Source: Planctomycetota bacterium
GTDB lineage: Bacteria; Planctomycetota; MHYJ01; JACPTZ01
Assembly (NCBI GenBank): GCA_016192525.1
Contig: JACPTZ010000014.1
Location: 1 to 44,661 of the forward strand
Direction: 5' to 3'
DNA length: 44,661 nucleotides
Part shown: positions 16,287 to 25,206 of the stretch, piece after piece
Position numbering within the stretch: the first letter of the stretch is position 1
Layout of the letters: every line of letters begins with the position of its first letter
Translations under genes and position numbers: made by a program
Notes under the pieces: generated by a model
Database searches by the model: none
Seen by the model: the letters and a program-made list of their open reading frames with translations, nothing else
What the model was told of the DNA's origin: nothing

Positions 16287-17250
16287 CCGGTGGGGCCGGG
16301 GCTGGCGTACGCTGTTCCCGGCGCTCCTCGGGATCACGATCGGCATGTCCGCCGATCCGGCCTCGGCGCAGGGGGGGGGACCCACGGGCCCGCCGCCGGC
16401 GGCGGCCCCGGAAGGCCGCACGCATGACTGCAGGCTGCGGGGCGCTCTGGTGCAGGACGGAAAGAACTGGGGCCTCCGGGTGGAGGGAGACACCAACCTC
16501 CCGGACGGAACCGAACTTCTCATCTCGCTCTCGTACTGCGACGCGATCGTGGACAACACCTGGAGCCGGGTTTATGTCAAGGGCCCCTCCTTCACCCGCG
16601 ATCTCGGCCCCTTTCAGGCCCGCCCCTTCGCCGGAACCTATACCGTTCGCGCCTTCTGTGACCTCGAACGGCAGGATCCGATCCCCTATGTCGCCCTGCA
16701 GGACGAAGGGAATCTGGAATTCGAAACGCCCGTGTATCTCGGGGAAAAGGAGCTGGAACTCACGGAAGACAAGGCGTTCCTGGACTGGATCACGAGGTCG
16801 CGATCCAACCTGGCCGACATGGTCAAGGAACTCCGGGACATGTTCCGCAGCGCCCTGGAAAAGAGGGAGTTCAGGTCGGACAGCGGCGCCTTTGACGCCC
16901 ATGCCTGTATGACGTGGACGGACCGCTGGATCGCCCGCGCGCGATCGCTCGGGGCGGGAGCCGAGGCGTTCCGGGCGAACGCCTTCGCTCCGAAGTTCCC
17001 CAAGTGGATACAAACCCTGTCGGAGACGATCTCCACGATCGTGGAGTATGGATGCTGCCGGGCCACGCAGTGTTTTCAGGCCAACGGCGTGCCCGCCCCC
17101 CCGAAGTACAGCGCGGGTGGCGGGGCTTTCGTCGAGGAGAAAGACGCCACCACGGTCCCCGTGTTGAGCGACCTCGATCCGATCATCGCCGCGCTGACCG
17201 AGAAGACGAGCCGGCTGGAGAAGGAGTTGCATGACCCCAAGTCGAAGTGA
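16273..17250 (+). CDS. Secreted cysteine-containing beta-sandwich protein
   Basis: A 325-residue exported protein of unknown family. The signal peptide (MRRTSRWGRGWRTLFPAL... ASA|QG) fits signal peptidase I, cut near residue 34. After a Gly/Pro-rich spacer, residues about 45-140 form a beta-sandwich with LPDGTELLISLSYCD, DLGPFQARPF and GTYTVRAFCDLE, the same pattern as in the next gene and in the outer part of the GAF protein. The remainder is helical (AFLDWITRSRSNLADMVKELRDMF) with several Cys (HACM, YGCCRATQCF) that may form disulfides. The ATG at 16273 overlaps the preceding stop by 14 bases with GTGGAG 7 bases upstream, indicating coupled translation; a longer frame from 16231 lacks a signal peptide. 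A G9 run (16371-16379) lies at the signal-peptide cleavage site. Confidence 0.75.
   Translation: MRRTSRWGRGWRTLFPALLGITIGMSADPASAQGGGPTGPPPAAAPEGRTHDCRLRGALVQDGKNWGLRVEGDTNLPDGTELLISLSYCDAIVDNTWSRVYVKGPSFTRDLGPFQARPFAGTYTVRAFCDLERQDPIPYVALQDEGNLEFETPVYLGEKELELTEDKAFLDWITRSRSNLADMVKELRDMFRSALEKREFRSDSGAFDAHACMTWTDRWIARARSLGAGAEAFRANAFAPKFPKWIQTLSETISTIVEYGCCRATQCFQANGVPAPPKYSAGGGAFVEEKDATTVPVLSDLDPIIAALTEKTSRLEKELHDPKSK
16371..16379 (+). repeat. G9 homopolymer at the signal-peptide junction
   Basis: Nine consecutive G bases just after the ASA|Q cleavage site of the secreted protein. Slippage here would keep the signal peptide but lose the mature protein. Confidence 0.75.
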
Positions 17251-18964
17251 GCCGGGAAGGGGGGCCCGAATTCCCCGTCTCTTCCTCGGCCTCTGCGCCA
17301 TCATCTCGACGACTCTCCCGGCGTCCCCTTTCGTCCGGGCGCAGGGCGCCGAAGCGGGCGGGGTCTCTCCCGACGCCCCCCCCATCCCCGTGAAGGTCAG
17401 CATCAGCGAGGGGGCCGGAGGCGTTACGCTCCAGGTTCAGGGAGCCTACGACCTTCCCGACGATGCCACGGCGACGGTCTACTTCAGCAACGCGGTGGAG
17501 TTCACGCCGCTCCGGCAGGTGGACGTTTCGTTCAAAGGCGGGCGTTACGCGCTCCAGCTCGGCCCGTTCCCGGAACTATGTCCGGGTCACTACCTGATCC
17601 GAGTCGATTTCACCCCGTGGCTCCAGTCCAATCCCATCCAGGACCTTCTCCGCCAGAAGAACCAGTCCTTCAAGGCAAAGGGCGAGGAGATCCTCGCGTG
17701 GAGGACCGACCAGGATGTCCAGGCCGCGGCGGCGGCCTACCTCGCCCATGTTAATTCCCAGATCCGGGAGATGCGCTCGCTCCTCATCGAGCTGGAGCGC
17801 AAGGTGCCGGAATATCGAGATCGATACACCCGCACCCACGATGCGGAAGAGGCACAGCAGTGGCACCTGGACTGGAGAAACCGGGCCACGGCCCTGCATA
17901 CGGCGCTGTACGAGGTCCTCAAGAAGACCGGATTCGGCGCCCCCTATCGGCAACCGAACGAGGTCCTTCTCTGGATGGCCAACCGGCTGGGGTACTACGG
18001 CAATCGATACGCCGTTCGGATCGTCGGGGACGAACAGATCGCCCCGGAGGACGTCGGAAAGCCGATGGAAGACCTGGCGAAGGTCGACCGCCTGCCCTCC
18101 GGGATGATCCGCACCCAGTTCTTCGACGCTTATCGCGGCCTGCGAAACCTCGTCGCCTACGACGACCCGAACCGCACGGAAGCGACGAAGGCCCGACCCA
18201 AGCTGCTCGCTTCCTTCACCGCCCTCGTCCGCGCTCACGAGACCCTGAGCCGGAAGGCCGAGGAGCCGAACGCGAAGCCGCCCACGCGGAGCGACTGGGA
18301 GGGCGCCCTGGCCGGTTACCGAAAACTCTGCCAGGAGACCGATACGCTCTGCCGGGACGTTCTCATTTTCTGCGACAAGCAGGCCAACCGGAGAGGGATC
18401 ACGGAACGGGCCGGGGCGGACCTCGCCGCGACCCTCCTTCAGCTCCGAACCCAGATCGAGGGCCTCCAGGACGCGATGGGGAAGGACCTGCTGGAGAAGA
18501 AGGACCCCGACGGGCTCGCCACCCGCATCGAGGGGGTCGTCGTCGCCGTCTTCCGTCCCGCCCTCAGCGAGTCCCTGGCGGAACTCCGCGATGTGATGCA
18601 GGAGGCCGTCGGCAACATGACCACGGCGGTTCAGAAGCAGGTGCGCAACCGGACCCCGTATCTCGCCGTCCTCGACGTCCAGATGAAGAACTCTCTTCCG
18701 CCGATCCGGGCACGGTTCACGAATCTCGAGGAGATGCTCAAGCCGCTGGATCCCGAAAACCGGGTCGTGCGACACTATGCAGGACAAATCGAACGGGGGA
18801 AGGCGATCTGCGACCAGATGCGCGACATGATGGCGGAGGTGCGCGCCCACGTCGAAAACTACGTGGAGTCGGCGCACCCTTCGATCATGCCGCTTTACGA
18901 TGCCTTGGGGGAGTTTGAGAAGGGCCTGACCCCGCCGCCTCCCCCGAAGAAGAAGGAGCCCTAG
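17231..18964 (+). CDS. Secreted beta-sandwich plus long helical-bundle protein
   Basis: A 577-residue exported protein of unknown family. The signal peptide runs to about residue 37 (LPASPFVRA|QG). Residues about 52-135 hold a beta-sandwich (LPDDATATVYFSNA, GRYALQLGPFPEL, GHYLIRVDFTPW) resembling the neighbour upstream. Residues 150-560 are predicted by eye to be almost all helix, with heptad-like stretches (HVNSQIREMRSLLIELERKV, LLQLRTQIEGLQDAMGKDLL), and the end is Pro/Lys-rich (PPPPPKKKEP). The gene starts 20 bases inside the preceding gene, so translation is coupled. A C8 run at 17376-17383 follows the signal peptide. A scaffold, stalk or ligand-binding role in the envelope is possible; nothing points to an enzyme. 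Confidence 0.75.
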   Translation: MTPSRSEPGRGARIPRLFLGLCAIISTTLPASPFVRAQGAEAGGVSPDAPPIPVKVSISEGAGGVTLQVQGAYDLPDDATATVYFSNAVEFTPLRQVDVSFKGGRYALQLGPFPELCPGHYLIRVDFTPWLQSNPIQDLLRQKNQSFKAKGEEILAWRTDQDVQAAAAAYLAHVNSQIREMRSLLIELERKVPEYRDRYTRTHDAEEAQQWHLDWRNRATALHTALYEVLKKTGFGAPYRQPNEVLLWMANRLGYYGNRYAVRIVGDEQIAPEDVGKPMEDLAKVDRLPSGMIRTQFFDAYRGLRNLVAYDDPNRTEATKARPKLLASFTALVRAHETLSRKAEEPNAKPPTRSDWEGALAGYRKLCQETDTLCRDVLIFCDKQANRRGITERAGADLAATLLQLRTQIEGLQDAMGKDLLEKKDPDGLATRIEGVVVAVFRPALSESLAELRDVMQEAVGNMTTAVQKQVRNRTPYLAVLDVQMKNSLPPIRARFTNLEEMLKPLDPENRVVRHYAGQIERGKAICDQMRDMMAEVRAHVENYVESAHPSIMPLYDALGEFEKGLTPPPPPKKKEP

Positions 18965-18966
18965 CC

Positions 18967-20016
18967 ATGAGTGCCGTCCGCCCCGCCCCGCTCAGCGGCG
19001 CTTCGGTCGTTCTGCTGGCCGTCGCCATTCCCCTTTTCGTCGGCCTGGCCCGGCCCGGGAGCCCCCTCCACGCGGAGACGCCGGCGAACCCTCCCCCACA
19101 TTGGATCTTCGTCGGCGGCCGCACTCACGTTTACGATCTGGGCCGGACCGTCGTCGGAAAAACGGCCCTCGGCCCCGCCCGGATGGTGTTGAAGATCACG
19201 ATCCGCGAGACCGTGACCGCGATCCCGGACGCCGGACCGTGCACCCTGCAATGCACGGTGGACGCACTCTCCCTGGAGCTGGAGCAGGGAGGCAGGAGGA
19301 CTTCGTACGACTCGAAGAAGAAGTCCAAGATTCCGGCGGATGACCTTCTGCTCCAGTGCCGCGCCAACCTCGTCGGAAAGGGCTTCGAGATGCAGGTGCA
19401 GACCACGGGCGAAATCACCGCCACGACGGGCCTCGAGCTGGCCATGGGAAACGAAGGGGCCGGACCGGAGGGCCAGGCCGTGGCCGCCGAAATCAAGTCC
19501 CTGCTCGCGTGGCAATTCCGATGCGTCCCCCTGACGCTCGATGGGACGATGGACACCTGGCAGGGGATGTTCGACTTTCCCCTGGGGATCGTTTTCGCGG
19601 GACAGCTGGATGTTCCGGAAAGCGTGACTTTTGTGCTCGGCGCCAAAGCCAGCGAGAAGAGTTGGCCGGGACGTTCCATCACATCGAAGAGCGAATTCCA
19701 GATTTCGGACGTGATGGCCTACCTGACGCCCGCCGGCGGTCCGAACGGCGGCGCCGGCGCCGCAGGGGGGGGGGCCGGAGGGGCCTCAGGACTGACCACG
19801 GGGGGGGATAAACCTCCGCCCACCCGGGCCCCGAAGGTGAACAACACGGGCAGCGGAAAATACTCGTTCGCCGACGCCGGCTTCCTCGTCCAGTCGCAGC
19901 GCAAGACAAGTCTCGACGCCTCCCTCGACAAGAGCGCGATCTCCTGGTCGGTCGAATACACGGCCGAATTGAAGAACAAGCCGGACCAGGCGGAAGGGAC
20001 GGAGCGCAAAAAGTAG
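18967..20016 (+). CDS. Secreted protein, DUF6263-like
   Basis: A 349-residue exported protein, last in the operon. An N-terminal hydrophobic signal (SVVLLAVAIPLFVGLA... LHA|ET) is visible. The mature part begins HWIFVGGRTHVYDLGRTVVGK and continues with MVLKITIRETVTAIPDAGPCTLQCTVDALSLEL, which resembles the planctomycete DUF6263 pattern of alternating strands, as recalled and not searched. A Gly-rich linker (about 258-275) coded by a G10 run (19765-19774) and a G8 run (19800-19807) separates the core from a last beta segment. AAGGAG lies 8 bases before the ATG and the gap to the previous gene is 2 bases. Function unknown. Confidence 0.65.
   Translation: MSAVRPAPLSGASVVLLAVAIPLFVGLARPGSPLHAETPANPPPHWIFVGGRTHVYDLGRTVVGKTALGPARMVLKITIRETVTAIPDAGPCTLQCTVDALSLELEQGGRRTSYDSKKKSKIPADDLLLQCRANLVGKGFEMQVQTTGEITATTGLELAMGNEGAGPEGQAVAAEIKSLLAWQFRCVPLTLDGTMDTWQGMFDFPLGIVFAGQLDVPESVTFVLGAKASEKSWPGRSITSKSEFQISDVMAYLTPAGGPNGGAGAAGGGAGGASGLTTGGDKPPPTRAPKVNNTGSGKYSFADAGFLVQSQRKTSLDASLDKSAISWSVEYTAELKNKPDQAEGTERKK
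19765..19774 (+). repeat. G10 homopolymer in the last operon gene
   Basis: Ten consecutive G bases, followed 25 bases later by eight more (19800-19807), in the Gly-rich linker of the secreted protein. Confidence 0.8.
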
Positions 20017-20064
20017 GGCTCTCCGATTCGGGGAATCGAGGGTTCCCGTCGACGAGATGAAGAG

Positions 20065-23000
20065 TCACTTCTTTGGGGCGGTTCCCGTGCGCTGGGGATT
20101 TCCGCAGACCATGGGCCAGCGGATGCCTTTGAACTCGGGGACGTCGATGCAGACGAGTTCGTAGATCTGCCCCTTGGCCATACTTCCCGTTCCCACCACG
20201 GCGACCGCCTTTCCGTCATCGACCGAGAACCCCTCCGAGTAGCCGGTGTCGGTGAGACTCCTCGCCCATCGAAGGTCTCCGGTCGACTTGTTGTAACAGA
20301 GGAGGTCGCCCGCGTAGTCGGCCACCATGACGCAATCGTTTCCCGGAATGGGTCCCCCCCACATGATGAAGTTGTGCGGCGCCGTCCACAACAGTTCCCC
20401 GGTCTTGAGGTTCAGACTGTACACGACATAGCATCCCCCCACGTAGAGCCGGTCCCCGTCCGCGGCCATGGTGCATCCGAACCAGTCGTCTTCCGCCTTC
20501 CACTTCCAGAGTTCCCGGCCGGTCTTCGCGTCCCAGCAGTGGACGATCCCATATTGGGTGAAGGAGATCACTTTCCCGTCGCTCACGACAGGGGCGCTCC
20601 ACATGCCGCCCGTCTCGGTCTCCGTTCGCCACTTCACCTTTCCGGTGTTCGGGTCGAGGGCCGTCATCCAGCCGTCGATGCCGTGGACATACACCCAGTC
20701 GGGTCCCACGGAGGCCGGCGCCCAGATGAAGGCGTCGCCCGGGTCCCCGAAATGCCAGATCCTCCTGCCGTTGGCCGCACTCAGACAATCGACACTCCCG
20801 TACATGTCGGTCAAATAGAGTTTGCTATCGTCTCTTGAGGCGCTGGCCATGGGATCGAGGGTGTTCCCGTACCCCGTGTCCTCCTTCCGGGTCTCGGTCA
20901 CCCACGCCTGCTTCCCGGTCACGCTGTCAAACGCGTAGGTCTTGCCGCGTCCGTCGGAGACAATGACGCTGTTCTTCAGCACGAGCGGAGAAGCGTAACT
21001 CAGGTACGCGACCGGATCGATCTCGTTCTCCTTTTTCCCGGTGGCCAGATCGTACGAGTAGACGCGGCAGGCATGTCCACCGGTGATCCACACCTTGCCG
21101 TTCGCGATCGTCGGGGGACAGCCAAACCAGCCGGGGATCTCGACACGCCAGATCGGCTTGAAGTCCTGGTACCTGCTTCTCATGCGCTCGCGATCGGGCT
21201 TCGGGGGGTATTCGGGATTGAGTCCGGCGCGGGTCGAAGCCCCTCCGGATTGCGACCAGCCATCCGCCTGGGCCTCCGGGAGTCTCCAGCCGGTGATCCG
21301 GCCCCGTCCCGTGGTGAGGAACGCCCAGCCGCCGCCGATCAGCAGCGGCCCCGCGGACATCTCGGACACGGGCACCCGGTGGATGACCTTCAAGGTTTCC
21401 GCCTGTACGCCGACGACTTCCCTCGAGTCCACCAGGGCCCAGACGATGCCCTGCGTGGCCGCAAGAGACTGAATCGGCGCGCCGAGATCCACCCGGCCCC
21501 GCTCGTCTCCGCCGAGCGCATCCAGGGCCACCAGGCTCTTCTCACCCGCGACCAGAAAGGCGTCGTGGCGAGCCAGGAGGCTGGGTCCCACCCCCCCCTC
21601 AAACGTCGCCTGCCACCGGACCCATCTGCGCCCGGCGAGTCCCCGCACCGTGTCGCTCCCCACCGCGACTTCCAGTTCACGGTGAAGGAGGAAGGTGGGA
21701 GCGGCGAGCCCGGCGGTGATCTGGAAGAGACACCTCCCGGTCTGAAACTCGAAGACAGGAATATCGCCGCTGAGTTGGGGAACCAGCACAAAGTCCTGAT
21801 CGATCACGGCGGAGGAGGAAGCCACGTGCTGATCCGCCTGCCAGAGCGTCTTCCCGTCCGTGATCGAGAACGCGATGATCCTCCCGAAGGGCGCACCGTC
21901 CGCCACCACGATCACGGTGTCGGCCCGTCCGGAGGGCGGGTGCGTCACGGTCATGCCCTCCCCACAGGTCTGTTTCCAGAGGAGGCGCGGAGGATTCCCC
22001 TCCAGGGCATACACCGTCCCGGCCTGGGTGACAGCGATGAGTCTCCTCCCGATGGCGACCAGATGGACCGGCACGGTCATCTTCAGGTCCGTGATCCAGG
22101 CGCTCTCCCCCGTCTTCGCCCGAAGCGCGGACAGCCCTCCCAGCAGGTCGGCGAAGACAATGCAATCGCCGAAAATCACGGGGTCCGAGGCCGTTCCGTT
22201 CACGACGACGCGCTCCCAGTGGTCGGCGGAAGCCGTGACCTCTTCCTCCGGCGTCGAATTCGCGGCAGGAACGCAGGCGGCGAGCGACTCGTGCTCGTTC
22301 ATGCTGATCCCGGAGGCGCGCCCGTTCGCGTGGGTCCATCCCCCCGCGGACAGATCGCCGGCACTGAGGGCCACCACCTGCGTGGCCTGCTGGCTCAGGG
22401 GAATGCCGATCAGGAGCCCGCCCTCCACTCGAATCTCCCGATACCGGTTGAGGGCCGATTCTCCGACCGCCTCCTTCTGGGCCTGGGGTTGGCCGCTCCC
22501 CGCGTCGAGAATCTGCAGGCCCCACGTCGAACTGATGTAGATCCGGTTCCCGACGGGAATCGCCTCGGGGGAATACAGTCCGGCGTGAAGATCGCTCTTC
22601 CAGAGAGAGGTTCCCATTCCCGCATCCAGCATCTGGATGACCTGGCGACCCCACAGGAGGACCCGTCCCGGCAGGGCCGCCACATCCACCGTCGAATCGT
22701 TTTCGAATTCCCAGATCTTCCGCCACGTACTCCGGTCGAAGCCAAGCACCATTCCCCCCGCCATGGAGACGCACACATGGGCGCCGTCCAACGCCAGGGC
22801 CCGGGGCGGACCCGGAAGGACGACGTTCTGTCGCTGGGCTCCAGTCTCCAGATCCAGAACGTGAAGCGTCTCGGCGGAGTCGCCGACGAGAAGATCGTTC
22901 TCCACGACGGCCAGCACGGAGGCGTTCCCCTGGGTTTCAATCGTCCACTTCACCTCTCCGGTGTCGGCGGCATAGGCCCTGACTTTCTGCTCGTACAGAG

Positions 23001-25092
23001 GGACGACGATCACCCCCCGCCCCAGGACGGGAGTGGCGATGAGCGCGGACTTCTCCGTCTTCCACAGAAGTTTCCCGGTGGCCGCATCGAAAGTCATCAA
23101 CCCGGTCTCGTAGGAGACGTGAACGCGTTCCGGTGAGGCCGCCATCACGGTGCCCATGGACTTGTACTCGATCGGCAATTCCGAGGTCCAGAGCTCCTTT
23201 CCCGTGCGCAGGTCGAGGGCGCAAAGCCGGCGCGACCACGCCGCAAAGACCCGTCCGGCGCACACGGTCAGTTCGAATCCCTGGCTCACCCGGTCGGCGC
23301 GCGGAACATAGGACCATAACTCGGTCCCGAAGTGCGCCTTCAGGCACTGCCCGAGTGAGGCGGCGATCCGCTCCTGTCGCGCGGCATCGGGCGGCTTCGC
23401 CTCGCACTCGCGGAACGCCAGATAGGCCGGGACCACCTCGCCCGCCTTCTCGAGGGCCTCGGCCTTGCTGAAGATCTCGTCCCAGGCCCAGGCGGCGCCC
23501 GCGGCCCGGAGCCGCGCGATCTCGGCGTCGAGGGTGGGCGTCCAGTCCGCCGTCCCCACGACGCGGGCCCCGTCGAGCAGTTTCACCGCCTGCTCGTAGT
23601 CATGCTGCGCCTCGCGCGTCTGGGCGGCCGCCAGGAACTCCGCCAGGGTCTGCTTCCGGACGCTGGACTGCTGCTCCTCCACCTCCCTCCGGGTGAAGAT
23701 CCAGACGCTGCCGGCCGCCAGAAGGACCGCCAGACAGGCACCGAGCGGCCTCCACTGGCGCCGGGCGCGACGGACGATCCGATCCACCGTGCTGGGCGCC
23801 TGGGCGATCGGAATGAGACCGTTCATGTAGCGATCGAGATCCTCGGCGAAATCTCCGATGGTCGCGTATCGGCGAGTCGGGTCCTTCTCGATCGCCTTGA
23901 GGCAGATGGTCTCGATGTCGCGGTGCAGCCGGGGATTGACTTTCGTGGGCGGAACCGGGTCCTGGTCCGAGACAGCGTTGAGCAGTTCGCGAAGACTCTG
24001 GCCGTCAAAGGCGGGGCGACCCGTCAGGAGTTCATACAGAACGACTCCCAGGGAGAACTGGTCGGCGGGCGGCCCCATTCTCTCGCTCTGACCGCTGGCC
24101 TGCTCCGGGCTCATGTACCGGGGAGTCCCGACCAGCGCCCCGCTCAGGGTGAGACCCTCGCGGGTCGAACCTTCCACGTCTTTGGCCAGACCGAAGTCGG
24201 TGATGTAGGGATGTCCCTTCCCGTCGACGAGGATGTTCGCGGGCTTCACGTCGCGGTGGACAATCCCCTGCTCATGGGCGTACTGCAGCGCCTCGGCGAC
24301 CTGCTTTACGATGGAAGTGGCCTTCTGCACGGACATCGGCTTCTTGAGCAGGGAGTCCAGGGGTTGACCGGCGATGCAGTCGGCCGTGAAGTAGTGCTGA
24401 CCCTGAAACTCCCCGACGTCATGAACGGCCACGATGTGAGGGTGACGGAGCCGGGCCGAGGCGCGGGCCTCCCGCAGAAAACGCTCCAGCCGTCCCGCGT
24501 CCGACGCGCTCTCGGCGAGGATCTGCTTGAGGGCCACCACGCGTTTGAGCTGCGTGTCCCATGCCTTCCAGACGATCCCCATCCCCCCCTGCCCGAGCTT
24601 CTCCAGCAACCGGTAGCGCCCGAACGGTGTGCCGCGGACGTCGCGCCGGTCGGCAATCACCGTCGCCGAATGCAGATGCTGGGTGCTGTGCGCATCGAGG
24701 GTCTTCGCCAGGGGCGGACCGAGTTCCACGGAGCAGGTCGGACAGAAGACATCACGTCCCGGGGACCAGTTCCGCACGTTGTAGTTCCGGCCGCACTTGG
24801 CGCAGTGGAGAAGGACGACACCCACCAGTTGCAAGACGTGGCGAACCTGTTCGGGGGTGAGGTGCCCCTGCTTCACCAGCACCTCGCCCAGCCGCATGGC
24901 GACCCCGGAAGAGCGCATTTCCGCCTGGCTCCGGATCGCCCCCTGCACCTGTTCGGGCGTGAGAATCCCCTCTCGGACCAGCGTCTTGCCGAAAAGGGCC
25001 TCCTCCGGCGAAGTGTTCCCGGAGGGTGAAGGGCCGGGCCGTCCCCTGGGGTCCGGGGCGGCGGGGGGTGCGCCATCGGAGGAAGCGGTCAT
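20065..25092 (-). CDS. Receptor-like Ser/Thr protein kinase with MshEN-like module and PQQ-type beta-propeller
   Basis: A 1675-residue membrane kinase. Residues 33-90 are an MshEN-like module (LFGKTLVREGILTPEQV and RLGEVLVKQGHLTPEQV, spacer 10), the same as in the converging GAF gene. Residues 97-120 form a zinc ribbon (CAKC...CPTC). The kinase domain spans about 160-430 with glycine loop LGQGGMGIVW, Lys189 (ALKQ), catalytic HRDVKPAN with Asp281 and Asn286, DFG 299-301, and SPE 328-330, so it should be active. A transmembrane helix lies at 449-467. The outer 1200 residues are repeated beta-propeller blades (ALDLRTGKELW, TFDAATGKLLWKT, CWDAKTGRELWKW), ending in WPMVCGNPQRTG, which usually opens such propellers, so the ring may close by its C-terminus. 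Internal kinase modules, outer sensor: a receptor-like layout. AGGAGG lies 8 bases before the ATG at 25092. Confidence 0.92.
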   Translation of the reverse strand: MTASSDGAPPAAPDPRGRPGPSPSGNTSPEEALFGKTLVREGILTPEQVQGAIRSQAEMRSSGVAMRLGEVLVKQGHLTPEQVRHVLQLVGVVLLHCAKCGRNYNVRNWSPGRDVFCPTCSVELGPPLAKTLDAHSTQHLHSATVIADRRDVRGTPFGRYRLLEKLGQGGMGIVWKAWDTQLKRVVALKQILAESASDAGRLERFLREARASARLRHPHIVAVHDVGEFQGQHYFTADCIAGQPLDSLLKKPMSVQKATSIVKQVAEALQYAHEQGIVHRDVKPANILVDGKGHPYITDFGLAKDVEGSTREGLTLSGALVGTPRYMSPEQASGQSERMGPPADQFSLGVVLYELLTGRPAFDGQSLRELLNAVSDQDPVPPTKVNPRLHRDIETICLKAIEKDPTRRYATIGDFAEDLDRYMNGLIPIAQAPSTVDRIVRRARRQWRPLGACLAVLLAAGSVWIFTRREVEEQQSSVRKQTLAEFLAAAQTREAQHDYEQAVKLLDGARVVGTADWTPTLDAEIARLRAAGAAWAWDEIFSKAEALEKAGEVVPAYLAFRECEAKPPDAARQERIAASLGQCLKAHFGTELWSYVPRADRVSQGFELTVCAGRVFAAWSRRLCALDLRTGKELWTSELPIEYKSMGTVMAASPERVHVSYETGLMTFDAATGKLLWKTEKSALIATPVLGRGVIVVPLYEQKVRAYAADTGEVKWTIETQGNASVLAVVENDLLVGDSAETLHVLDLETGAQRQNVVLPGPPRALALDGAHVCVSMAGGMVLGFDRSTWRKIWEFENDSTVDVAALPGRVLLWGRQVIQMLDAGMGTSLWKSDLHAGLYSPEAIPVGNRIYISSTWGLQILDAGSGQPQAQKEAVGESALNRYREIRVEGGLLIGIPLSQQATQVVALSAGDLSAGGWTHANGRASGISMNEHESLAACVPAANSTPEEEVTASADHWERVVVNGTASDPVIFGDCIVFADLLGGLSALRAKTGESAWITDLKMTVPVHLVAIGRRLIAVTQAGTVYALEGNPPRLLWKQTCGEGMTVTHPPSGRADTVIVVADGAPFGRIIAFSITDGKTLWQADQHVASSSAVIDQDFVLVPQLSGDIPVFEFQTGRCLFQITAGLAAPTFLLHRELEVAVGSDTVRGLAGRRWVRWQATFEGGVGPSLLARHDAFLVAGEKSLVALDALGGDERGRVDLGAPIQSLAATQGIVWALVDSREVVGVQAETLKVIHRVPVSEMSAGPLLIGGGWAFLTTGRGRITGWRLPEAQADGWSQSGGASTRAGLNPEYPPKPDRERMRSRYQDFKPIWRVEIPGWFGCPPTIANGKVWITGGHACRVYSYDLATGKKENEIDPVAYLSYASPLVLKNSVIVSDGRGKTYAFDSVTGKQAWVTETRKEDTGYGNTLDPMASASRDDSKLYLTDMYGSVDCLSAANGRRIWHFGDPGDAFIWAPASVGPDWVYVHGIDGWMTALDPNTGKVKWRTETETGGMWSAPVVSDGKVISFTQYGIVHCWDAKTGRELWKWKAEDDWFGCTMAADGDRLYVGGCYVVYSLNLKTGELLWTAPHNFIMWGGPIPGNDCVMVADYAGDLLCYNKSTGDLRWARSLTDTGYSEGFSVDDGKAVAVVGTGSMAKGQIYELVCIDVPEFKGIRWPMVCGNPQRTGTAPKK

Positions 25093-25142
25093 GGGGGATT
25101 CCTCCTCTCGCTGTCAATCCGGGAACGGGCGACTTCCGATCG

Positions 25143-25171
25143 ATGTTAGGCGGAAGGGTTTCGCCTGTCAA
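25143..25171 (-). promoter_or_regulatory. Sigma70-like promoter of the Ser/Thr kinase gene
   Basis: On the minus strand TTGACA (25171-25166) and TAACAT (25148-25143) are 17 bp apart. The leader to the kinase ATG is about 45 bases. Confidence 0.7.
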
Positions 25172-25206
25172 GCGCTGAGATCAGGCAGCGCTCCGGGACT
25201 CGACCG

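Noticed and set aside
12228-16559. A 1443-codon open frame on the minus strand across the pseudopilin gene
   Set aside because: It is exactly antisense to a gene with a signal, GspK motifs and a ribosome-binding site; its translation is Arg/Gly/Val-rich without any fold motif. Long antisense frames are common in GC-rich DNA.
20017-20064. A terminator between the envelope operon and the kinase gene
   Set aside because: Only a 6-bp CGATTC/GAATCG stem is seen, without a T run, so it is not called.
21073-23136. A 687-codon plus-strand frame inside the kinase gene
   Set aside because: Antisense to the beta-propeller region; Arg/Pro/His-rich with no motif.
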